A DNA stretch of 15,988 bases, taken from positions 1 through 15,988 of the forward strand of contig DFGZ01000255.1 of assembly GCA_002371295.1 (NCBI GenBank). Reading direction: 5' to 3'. The translations under genes and the position numbers were made by a program. Numbering within the stretch: position 1 is the stretch's first letter; each line of letters starts with the position of its first letter. Below the pieces are notes generated by a model that saw nothing but the letters and a program-made list of their open reading frames with translations, did not search any database and was not told where the DNA came from. This document shows positions 1-5,196 of this stretch, one piece after another. The DNA comes from Oribacterium sp. UBA3737. GTDB lineage: Bacteria > Bacillota_A > Clostridia > Lachnospirales > Lachnospiraceae.

Positions 1-326
1 AGCATCGGGTTCTGATTGCGAGCGATACAATATCTCTTGAAGCCGTCTGCAACAGAATCTCCTATAAGGATGGAATCCTTATAGAAATCAACTGTACGCT
101 GATCCTCTTGAGCATTCAGAACAGGGTCAGAAGAAAGATCTGAAGCTGCTGTGCTGTTGGAAGCGTCTTGAGTAGTTTCAGCGGTTGTTTCTGCTGCGGC
201 AGTAGTTTCAGCGGTTGTCTCTGCTGTGCCGGCGGAAGGTCCGTCTGCAAGAGATACAAGGCCTGAAGTGATGATCATGGATGCGGCAGCGACAATAAGT
301 GCTGCTTTTCTAAATGTCTTTTTCAT
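1..326 (-). CDS. Secreted SGNH/GDSL-type esterase paralogue, 3' end cut by the window edge
   Basis: The first 108 codons are visible. Residues 1-27 form a signal peptide (MKK start, hydrophobic core, Ala-rich end). Residues about 33-52 are a low-complexity linker of repeated A-E-T-T units. The mature domain then begins, with I-G-D-S-V at residues 88-92. G89-D90-S91 is block I of the SGNH hydrolase superfamily, and S91 would be the nucleophile. The segment YKDSILIGDSVADGF closely matches YKDAVVIGDSVAYGF in the paralogue at 2919-3941. An AAAGGAG ribosome site sits at 335-341, just upstream of the ATG. The gene lies 58 nt downstream of the paralogue at 385-1332 and is probably co-transcribed with it. 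The catalytic Asp/His block is beyond the window. The substrate is unknown; a surface glycan or its O-acyl groups are an inference. Confidence 0.8.
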   Translation of the reverse strand, partial: MKKTFRKAALIVAAASMIITSGLVSLADGPSAGTAETTAETTAAAETTAETTQDASNSTAASDLSSDPVLNAQEDQRTVDFYKDSILIGDSVADGFKRYCIARNQNPM

Positions 327-343
327 ACTATTTCTCCTTTAGA

Positions 344-372
344 CAGGGAATAAAATGTGGGTATATTCCCTG
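344..372 (-). other. Inverted repeat between the two SGNH genes
   Basis: CAGGGAATA (344-352) and TATTCCCTG (364-372) are perfect 9-bp arms around an 11-nt loop. On the minus strand the stem ends directly before the AAAGGAG ribosome site of the downstream SGNH gene, and no T-run follows it. It is therefore better read as an intercistronic mRNA hairpin than as a terminator. It may mark processing or adjust expression of the second gene, but no function is shown. Confidence 0.5.
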
Positions 373-384
373 ATCTTAGTCTGT

Positions 385-1332
385 TTATGCCATTCCGAGC
401 TTCTTGAGTCCGTACTCCTTGAGGGCAGCTGTCCAGATGTCGTAAGCCAGATCGTTCTGGTGGATGTACTCATCTGAGCTGTAAACAGGATTGAGGTCTC
501 CGTTTGCATCCTTGAGACGGTCTGCAACATTGATGAAGTTCCAGCCATGGGCGACGCATACCTGTTCCATGGTAGTGTTGAACTTTTTGACATTGGGACT
601 GGTCATGGTTCCGTAATACTTGCCCGGATAGATGTAGGTCGCGCTGATGACTGTGATGTCAACGTCGGGATTTACAGCTATTATCTGGTATATAAGCTTC
701 TGATAGTCCTCGATGACGCTTGGATACTGTACCTCTGTGGTGCCGAAGGACAGGAACACATGCTTTGCCCCCATGAGCTGAACGGAATCCCATACAAAGC
801 GCTGCTGACCTCTGTAGAACGGGTGGCGGCTTGTGGTGCTTATGGGTTCAAAGGCACCTTCAATGTAGTAGCCGTTAGCTGTAAGAGACTGGAAGTTCTT
901 GAGAACAGGATCCTCGGTACGTGCTTTTGTGTAATTTGCGAATCCGTTTCCGATGGAGTTTCCTATTATGACTGAATTCCGGAAAAGCTCGTCAAGTGCG
1001 GAGTTCTGGGAATCCGTAAGGGAAGCGGTGTCAATAGCGGAAACAGGACCGATAACGATAGAGCCTGTTTCTGCTGTATAGGTTCCGAGTGCGGCCTGAG
1101 CTGCACGCATGGACTCTAAAGCATCATTTGTATTGTCTGCTTCTGCTGCAGCGGTTTCTGTGGTGCCGGCAGACACGCTGTTTCCGTCGCCCATCGGGCC
1201 GTTTGCAGAAGAGTAGTAGCTTTCAAGGTCGATGCCAGGTGCTCCGGTTCCGGCGAAAGCATTGACAGCACCTATGTTGGTCACAAGAGCGGCACTAAGA
1301 GCAAGTGTTGCAAGTTTTTTCATACGTCTCAT
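385..1332 (-). CDS. Secreted SGNH-like protein with a degenerate active site
   Basis: A 315-aa exported protein. Residues 1-28 are a signal peptide (MRRMKK basic start, hydrophobic core, ending near AFAG). A low-complexity stretch rich in E, T and A follows (about 55-70), and the SGNH-like domain covers about 115-312. It aligns along its length with the protein at 2919-3941, for example VWDSVQLMGAKHV against IWDSIKLVNAKHV. Two active-site blocks differ. Block I is G124-N125-S126 instead of GDS, although the Ser remains. Block III is G197-T198-T199-E200 where the paralogue has G-L-N-D, so the usual oxyanion Asn is lost. The C-terminal block SSDEYIHQ keeps D287 and H291. The first ATG is chosen because AGAGG lies about 8 nt upstream of it; the second ATG at 1323 is too far away. 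It may be a weak enzyme or a non-catalytic glycan-binding protein. Confidence 0.85.
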   Translation of the reverse strand: MRRMKKLATLALSAALVTNIGAVNAFAGTGAPGIDLESYYSSANGPMGDGNSVSAGTTETAAAEADNTNDALESMRAAQAALGTYTAETGSIVIGPVSAIDTASLTDSQNSALDELFRNSVIIGNSIGNGFANYTKARTEDPVLKNFQSLTANGYYIEGAFEPISTTSRHPFYRGQQRFVWDSVQLMGAKHVFLSFGTTEVQYPSVIEDYQKLIYQIIAVNPDVDITVISATYIYPGKYYGTMTSPNVKKFNTTMEQVCVAHGWNFINVADRLKDANGDLNPVYSSDEYIHQNDLAYDIWTAALKEYGLKKLGMA

Positions 1333-1359
1333 AAAAAAGACCTCTTTATTCTTTCAATA

Positions 1360-1397
1360 ATTTTACATGCACCATTTTAGCACAAGAAAAGTGCATG
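1360..1397 (-). promoter_or_regulatory. Candidate promoter with inverted-repeat operator for the SGNH pair
   Basis: On the minus strand an extended -10 (TG then TAAAAT, at 1360-1367) lies about 28 nt before the SGNH start. The -35 match is weak (TTCTTG at 17 bp). Perfect 7-bp arms CATGCAC (1366-1372) and GTGCATG (1391-1397) overlap the spacer and -35 region. Their centres are about 25 bp apart. This arrangement would suit a dimeric repressor, but no regulator is identified. Confidence 0.45.
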
Positions 1398-1463
1398 GAT
1401 TATAAAATCAACTGTCACAACGATTACAAATTACTGACGCGGCAGGGGGAAAGAGGAGAGAGA

Positions 1464-1497
1464 CAAATAAAAAAGAACCCGAAGACCCGGTCTTCGG
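1464..1497 (-). terminator. Rho-independent terminator after tRNA-Gly
   Basis: CCGAAGAC (1479-1486) and GTCTTCGG (1490-1497) form a perfect 8-bp stem with a 3-nt loop. On the minus strand a T-rich run follows (A-rich on plus at 1467-1477). It ends the tRNA transcript and separates it from the SGNH pair downstream. Confidence 0.85.
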
Positions 1498-1512
1498 ATT
1501 CAGCTCTTATCC

Positions 1513-1583
1513 AGCAGCTAACGGGAATCGAACCCGCCTCCTCGGCTTGGGAAGCCGATGTACTACCGATGTACTATAGCTGC
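1513..1583 (-). tRNA. tRNA-Gly, anticodon CCC
   Basis: A 71-nt cloverleaf folds completely. The acceptor stem is GCAGCTA/TAGCTGC with discriminator T. The D arm is GTAC/GTAC with a 7-nt loop. The anticodon stem is TCGGC/GCCGA around loop TTCCCAA, so U33 precedes anticodon CCC (codon GGG). The variable loop has 4 nt, and the T arm is GCGGG-TTCGATT-CCCGT. The CCA end is not encoded. It has its own promoter upstream and terminator downstream, so it is a single-gene transcript. No second copy of its 3' end is visible in the window, so there is no sign of an integrated element. Confidence 0.95.
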
Positions 1584-1599
1584 AGCTTTTACTCCCTAA

Positions 1600-1627
1600 A
1601 TTTTACTCTGATTTTTAACCAAGTCAA
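1600..1627 (-). promoter_or_regulatory. Promoter of tRNA-Gly
   Basis: On the minus strand, -35 TTGACT (1622-1627) and -10 TAAAAT (1600-1605) are separated by 16 bp. The expected start falls about 10 nt before the tRNA 5' end. The fit to a vegetative sigma-A promoter is good. Confidence 0.65.
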
Positions 1628-1653
1628 CAGGGATTAAAAAAACTTTATTACTG

Positions 1654-1842
1654 TTATTTTTTATTTTTCCATTCCTTATTGTAAAACCGAAGGTAGGAAA
1701 AAACGGCGATCACACATATTACGAGATTGATGTAAACATTATCCGTGTATCTGTAAATAAGGGTGGCGATGCAGATGCAGGCAATGATAACAAATACCTT
1801 TCTGTTACGATTTAAAAAATTCCGGAGTTTTTCAAGATTCAT
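1654..1842 (-). CDS. Small two-helix membrane protein of unknown function
   Basis: A 62-aa protein with a basic N-terminus (residues 1-15), a hydrophobic segment at about 16-30, a short polar turn (YTDN), a second hydrophobic segment at about 38-52, and a strongly basic C-terminus (KEWKNKK). The layout predicts two membrane helices with both ends in the cytoplasm. The ATG overlaps the stop codon of the flavin reductase gene (ATGA), so translation is probably coupled and the two are one operon. I do not recognise the family. The overlap and the clean membrane pattern argue that it is real. Its function may relate to the upstream protein, but nothing in the sequence shows how. Confidence 0.65.
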   Translation of the reverse strand: MNLEKLRNFLNRNRKVFVIIACICIATLIYRYTDNVYINLVICVIAVFSYLRFYNKEWKNKK

Positions 1843-2576
1843 TTCTTTTTTTCCTTTCTGCCGGCCGGTGATTTGCCGGAACGTTTTTGCTTTGATCCAT
1901 CAACGGATGATGTCTTTTTTCTGACCGGAAAAGTGTTTTCGGATTTTTTTGAAACGGCCGTCTTTGTTGCAGATCTGCTGTCTGCTTTTTTTGAATTCTT
2001 TTTTAGCAGAGGTTTTTTACGGACTGAGTAGCCGAAGCTTCCGAGCTTTTCGCCCAGAGACATATAGTCACCGTGAGAATATGCCACAAGACCTACACGG
2101 TCCATGTGGAAGGCGTCCTTTTCATCTATATACCGGTCATCCACCTGGACAGCCACAACCTCTGCAAGGAACATATCATGAGTGCCCAGAGGGAGAATCT
2201 TTGTGATCCTGCATTCTATGGATACAGGAGCTTCTTCTATGGTGGGGGCTGAAACCACAGTGGCCTTTCCTTCGTGAAGACCCATTTCCTGCCATTTGTC
2301 GACCTTTGTGACGCTGCGGACTCCGCAGTAGTCCAGAGCTTTCACCAGTTTTTCATCAGGAAGATTTATTACAAATTCGCCTGATTCAACGAGCATCGGG
2401 TAGCTGCCTCTGTTCTTTCTGACAGATATGTAAGCCATAGGCGGATCGGAGCAGATGGTACCCGTCCATGCAACTGTGATTATGTTTGTCTTTCCTGATT
2501 TATCTTTGAGGCTGACCATAACAGCCGGTACTGGATATATGAAATTACCCGGTTTTTTAAATGCTATCTTAGCCAT
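1839..2576 (-). CDS. Flavin reductase-like FMN-binding split-barrel protein with basic tail
   Basis: A 245-aa protein. Residues 1-185 fit the flavin reductase-like family (DIM6/NTAB/RutF type, FMN-binding split barrel). Residues about 28-72 show the typical run TNIITVAWTGTICSDPP, then SVRKNRGSYPML and FVINLP, which form the flavin site in relatives. Members reduce FMN with NAD(P)H or hold flavin for electron transfer. The exact partner here is unknown. Residues 186-245 are an extra Lys/Ser/Arg-rich, disordered-looking tail ending in KEKKK, longer than is usual for this family. The internal ATG at 2576 is preferred over one at 2663, because homology starts there and the likely transcription start falls at about the upstream ATG. 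The ribosome site is weak (GGAAAC). It is coupled to the 62-aa gene. Confidence 0.8.
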   Translation of the reverse strand: MAKIAFKKPGNFIYPVPAVMVSLKDKSGKTNIITVAWTGTICSDPPMAYISVRKNRGSYPMLVESGEFVINLPDEKLVKALDYCGVRSVTKVDKWQEMGLHEGKATVVSAPTIEEAPVSIECRITKILPLGTHDMFLAEVVAVQVDDRYIDEKDAFHMDRVGLVAYSHGDYMSLGEKLGSFGYSVRKKPLLKKNSKKADSRSATKTAVSKKSENTFPVRKKTSSVDGSKQKRSGKSPAGRKEKKK

Positions 2577-2598
2577 ATTGTTTCCAATCTGTATGATT

Positions 2599-2614
2599 AT
2601 GATATAGATATCAT
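2599..2614. promoter_or_regulatory. Palindrome in the flavin reductase leader
   Basis: ATGATAT and ATATCAT are perfect 7-bp arms around a 2-nt centre. The site sits between the proposed transcription start and the chosen ATG of the flavin reductase gene. It could be an operator for a dimeric regulator. The sequence is AT-rich, so chance occurrence is possible. Confidence 0.3.
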
Positions 2615-2667
2615 GAGAGTATGACATGAAAAACGATTCTGCATCGACTCCGGATACTCCCATAATC

Positions 2668-2712
2668 TGTATATTCTGTTTATAGTAATGTTCAATCTAG
2701 TTTAGACTAAAC
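2668..2712 (-). promoter_or_regulatory. Promoter and adjacent palindrome of the flavin reductase operon
   Basis: On the minus strand, -35 TTGAAC (2690-2695) and -10 TATACA (2668-2673) are 16 bp apart. Immediately upstream of the -35 is the perfect palindrome GTTTAG-A-CTAAAC (2700-2712). This is the usual place for an activator site or a blocking repressor. The regulator is not in the window. Confidence 0.5.
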
Positions 2713-2798
2713 AAAGCACACTTGTACGTCAAGTATATTAATTGAAACGCTGATATATACCTTACTTTGTGCCGATATTATTTCCGAAATTTTATAAT

Positions 2799-2856
2799 TT
2801 GTAAAAATTGGTTCTATAGACATATCATCTATGGACGCGTAAGATAACTTATAGAC
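2799..2856 (+). promoter_or_regulatory. Candidate promoter of the plus-strand SGNH gene with short direct repeats
   Basis: TTGTAA (2799-2804) and TATCAT (2823-2828), 18 bp apart, give a plausible promoter. Three copies of TATRGAC occur at 2815-2821, 2830-2836 and 2850-2856. They cover the spacer, the likely start and the early leader. A TATAAT at 2793-2798 is an alternative -10 but lacks a good -35. No other gene is seen in the intergenic stretch 2713-2918. Confidence 0.35.
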
Positions 2857-2918
2857 GTACTTTAAGGCATTTCCATGTAGTTTGATATGAAAAGATGTTT
2901 CCAAAAGGGGAGGGGCAA

Positions 2919-3941
2919 ATGCGGGCACATCGTATCTTGACGGCTATTCTTACCGTTTCGGTATCTACATCATCCTTGTTTTTTACATACGCGTCAGCAG
3001 GTCCGGCCGGTATGGACCCGAATTCTCTGCAAACGTCACAGGGGCCGGCCATAGGAGAAACAGGCCCGGGTTCTTCAAATACAGAAAGCAGCCTGCCGGC
3101 AAATGAAATAAACGAAACTGCTGCGGCAGAAACAGAAGCAGGAGCAGATCTGACAGAGCTTTCTTATGAAGAGCTTCTGATGCAGCAGCAGATTCTGGAG
3201 CAGCAGCGCCTTGCAGCATTGGCACAGCACCAGATCGACATAGGTAATTATTATAAGGACGCTGTGGTAATAGGAGATTCTGTGGCTTACGGCTTTCAGC
3301 TTTATGCAACCAGAAATGCAGCCGTGCCCATCTTCCAGAATCTGAAATTCCTTACAAGAGGAAGCTACTCTGTTCACAATGCTTTTTCCAAGATCACAAG
3401 CAAGTCCACTCATCCTGTATATGGCGGAGAGCAGCGGTACATTTGGGATTCCATCAAGCTTGTCAATGCAAAGCATGTGTACTCCTTCTTCGGATTGAAT
3501 GATCTTTATGACGGAGTTGAGTACACGGTACAGAAGTATCTTCAGCTCCTTGACAAAATCAAAACCGAAAATCCGGATGTTGATTTCACCATCGTGAGCA
3601 CCACGCCTATGTACAAGGGTTCGGAGAAAAAGAATCTGAACAATGCAAACATCCGCGCACTCAACGAGCAGATGAAGACATTGGCAGCGGTAAACGGCTG
3701 GGGCTTCATAGATGTAGCTACACCGCTTAGTGATTCATCAGGATATCTGGCGCCGAAATACTGCAGTGACAAGTATGTCCACCAGACAAATTCGGCTTAT
3801 GCCGTATGGCAACAGGTCTTTGAGCAGTATGCGGAGCAGCATCTAAGTGACGCGGAGAATTCGGAAGAGATAGTGGAAACCACCGAGGAGGAGTCGGAGC
3901 CTGATGCCATAAGACCGACAGAAGCAGCGGTTTCATACTGA
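2919..3941 (+). CDS. Secreted SGNH/GDSL-type esterase, complete canonical copy
   Basis: A 340-aa protein with a signal peptide at residues 1-27 (hydrophobic, ending T-Y-A-S-A). A polar E/T/A-rich and Gln-rich spacer follows, then an SGNH domain at about 108-315 and an acidic Thr/Glu tail. Block I is G119-D120-S121 (nucleophile S121), block III is G192-L193-N194-D195 (oxyanion Asn N194), and the C-terminal block CSDKYVHQ holds D284 and H288. The fold family includes carbohydrate esterases and O-acetyltransferases acting outside the cell. The GGGGAGGGG ribosome site at 2907-2915 selects the ATG at 2919 over an in-frame ATG at 2895. Its position directly before the DUF4358, MBOAT and DHHW genes suggests work on the same surface glycan. 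Whether it adds, moves or removes an acyl group cannot be told from sequence. Confidence 0.85.
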   Translation: MRAHRILTAILTVSVSTSSLFFTYASAGPAGMDPNSLQTSQGPAIGETGPGSSNTESSLPANEINETAAAETEAGADLTELSYEELLMQQQILEQQRLAALAQHQIDIGNYYKDAVVIGDSVAYGFQLYATRNAAVPIFQNLKFLTRGSYSVHNAFSKITSKSTHPVYGGEQRYIWDSIKLVNAKHVYSFFGLNDLYDGVEYTVQKYLQLLDKIKTENPDVDFTIVSTTPMYKGSEKKNLNNANIRALNEQMKTLAAVNGWGFIDVATPLSDSSGYLAPKYCSDKYVHQTNSAYAVWQQVFEQYAEQHLSDAENSEEIVETTEEESEPDAIRPTEAAVSY

Positions 3942-3991
3942 TTCATTTTTGTGAGATATGTGCCCGGCTTCAGCTTCATCAACATAGAATA

Positions 3992-4020
3992 TTGAAGTTT
4001 TAAGATTTTCTCTATATAAT
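3992..4020 (+). promoter_or_regulatory. Strong sigma-A-type promoter of the DUF4358 lipoprotein gene
   Basis: -35 TTGAAG (3992-3997) and a perfect -10 TATAAT (4015-4020) are separated by exactly 17 bp. The leader is about 75 nt. This is the best consensus promoter in the window and suggests the lipoprotein is expressed at a high level independently of its neighbours. Confidence 0.8.
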
Positions 4021-4101
4021 GGTGCAAGAGTTTAAACAATGTAACACCCTGAGGCAGGGGCTGAAGGGTATTGAGAAGCATAAACTAGAGGGAGAATGGT
4101 T

Positions 4102-4860
4102 ATGAGAAAGAACATTATCGTTACTACAGCTACCGTAATTGCAGCATCAGCTCTGATTCTTAACGGTTGCGGAGGAAGCTCTTCAACACAGGCTGTAACA
4201 ACAGCTGCTGAAACAACAGTTGCAGCAGAGACAACTGCAGCTGCTGAGGAAACAACAACAGAAGCAGAGACCACAACAGCAGCAGAGGAGACCACAGCTG
4301 CTCCTGAAGAAACAACTGCAGCTGCTGAGGAGTCATCTGAGGAAGAGACTACTAAGGCTGAGGAAACAACAAAGGAGTCCAAGGAAGAGACCACTAAGGC
4401 TGAGGAAACAACAACAGAAGCAGAGACCACAACAGCCGCTGAAACAACAGTTGCAGAGACAACTGCAGCCAAGGCAGCAGGCATCGATCCAAGTGACATC
4501 TACAACAAGGTTACAGGACTTCTTCCGGGCATGATCACAGTTGATGCTAACTACATCGCAAACTACTACGGAATCGACGCATCACAGCTTGAAGGTTATG
4601 TATTTGCCATGGCTGAGGACGTGACCAAGGCTGATACAGTTGCTATTCTTGAAGCAAAGGATGCTGCCTCCGTTGCAGCACTCGCAGGACAGCTCAGTGC
4701 AGTTCAGCAGCAGAAGGCTCAGGAGCTTCAGGACTATATGCCTGAGCAGTATCAGATCGTTGCAGCAAGTGCTGTAAAGACAATCGGCAACTATGTATAT
4801 CTGGTAATGTCATCAAACGGCGCTGCTATCGAGCAGACTATCGCATCAAGCATTGGCTGA
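4102..4860 (+). CDS. DUF4358-type lipoprotein with long Glu-Thr-Ala linker
   Basis: A 252-aa protein. Residues 1-22 are a lipoprotein signal ending in the lipobox L-N-G-C, with C23 as the lipidated residue. Residues about 32-126 are a low-complexity linker of E-T-T, A-A-E and K-A-E units. The folded C-terminal part (128-252) carries IDPSDIYNKV, YYGIDASQLEGYVFAM, YMPEQYQIV and GNYVYLVMSSNG. I recognise this as the DUF4358 pattern found in exported Firmicutes proteins, whose biochemical function is unknown. The ATG at 4102 lies 7 nt after GGAG; the in-frame ATG at 4096 would be only 1 nt away, so 4102 is preferred. The gene has its own promoter and terminator, so it is monocistronic, between an SGNH gene and the MBOAT/DHHW operon. 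It may be a surface accessory of that system (inference). Confidence 0.8.
   Translation: MRKNIIVTTATVIAASALILNGCGGSSSTQAVTTAAETTVAAETTAAAEETTTEAETTTAAEETTAAPEETTAAAEESSEEETTKAEETTKESKEETTKAEETTTEAETTTAAETTVAETTAAKAAGIDPSDIYNKVTGLLPGMITVDANYIANYYGIDASQLEGYVFAMAEDVTKADTVAILEAKDAASVAALAGQLSAVQQQKAQELQDYMPEQYQIVAASAVKTIGNYVYLVMSSNGAAIEQTIASSIG
4243..4436 (+). repeat. Direct repeats inside the lipoprotein linker
   Basis: An identical 38-nt unit occurs at 4243-4280 and 4399-4436, inside a wider region of GAAACAACA/GCAGAGACC-type units coding for E-T-T-A-A. Both copies are in frame, so recombination between them would remove 52 residues of linker without a frameshift. The length of the linker may therefore vary between strains. 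Confidence 0.75.
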
Positions 4861-4931
4861 TTTGATTAAGTAAATTGAATGAGCTTTATCGGAAGGATGC
4901 TTTGAATTAAAGACAGTGATATAAATTATTT

Positions 4932-4967
4932 ATGGCAGGTGCAGGAACAGCGCCTGCCATTTTTTTT
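4932..4967 (+). terminator. Rho-independent terminator after the DUF4358 gene
   Basis: An 11-bp stem (4932-4942 with 4950-4960, one G-T pair) has a 7-nt loop and is followed by eight T residues. It is a textbook terminator on the plus strand, 72 nt after the lipoprotein stop. Confidence 0.92.
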
Positions 4968-5019
4968 CTGATTTTTTCAACATGACTGCCCCATAAACTC
5001 CTTATTTCCCTCATAGATA

Positions 5020-5049
5020 TTGCCATCATAAGGCATTTGATTGTAATAT
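5020..5049 (+). promoter_or_regulatory. Candidate promoter of the MBOAT-DHHW operon
   Basis: TTGCCA (5020-5025) and TAATAT (5044-5049) are 18 bp apart and are the best promoter match after the preceding terminator. Transcription would start near 5056, leaving a leader of about 140 nt before the MBOAT ATG. Confidence 0.4.
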
Positions 5050-5055
5050 ATGAGA

Positions 5056-5196
5056 GTTGCGGGCAAAGGCAAAATCTTATGGAAAGATGCACCGGGAGTT
5101 CGCGATTAAAAATTGCAAATGACAAAAAGTCATTCAGAGTCTGCCCCTTGCAGAGCAAAATTTAACAGGGCTGACTTTCCACTGAACGGAGTAAAT
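5056..5196 (+). other. Long leader of the MBOAT-DHHW operon, possibly structured
   Basis: The untranslated stretch contains small hairpins: ATCTT/AAGAT in the first part, ATGAC-AAAAA-GTCAT (5119-5133) and TCTGC-CCCTT-GCAGA (5140-5154). A weak T-rich stretch follows the last. No known riboswitch consensus is matched convincingly. A start codon at 5113 opens in frame with the MBOAT gene but lacks a ribosome site and would add 28 polar residues, so it is not used as the start. Confidence 0.3.

Noticed and set aside
547..975. 142-aa plus-strand reading frame opposite the degenerate SGNH gene
   Set aside because: It lies wholly inside a well-supported gene on the other strand, has no ribosome site and resembles no family.
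1513..1583. Integration site of a mobile element at tRNA-Gly
   Set aside because: No integrase, no phage genes and no second copy of the tRNA 3' end are visible in the window.
1395..1637. 80-aa plus-strand reading frame across the tRNA
   Set aside because: It is a read through the complement of tRNA-Gly and its terminator, and has no ribosome site.
2707..2928. 73-aa minus-strand reading frame in the divergent intergenic region
   Set aside because: It covers promoter elements of two genes, lacks a convincing start and has unnatural composition for a small protein.
4201..4460. CRISPR-like or satellite repeat
   Set aside because: The units are codon repeats in frame with a lipoprotein linker, with no regular repeat-spacer spacing.
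4032..4499. 155-aa minus-strand frame rich in Val, Ser and Ala
   Set aside because: It is the complement of the ETT-rich linker codons; its repeat pattern is an artefact of the real gene.
5056..5118. Cyclic-di-GMP (GEMM-I) riboswitch
   Set aside because: GGCAAA followed by a short stem is present, but the conserved GACGCAAAGC core and GNRA tetraloop are missing.
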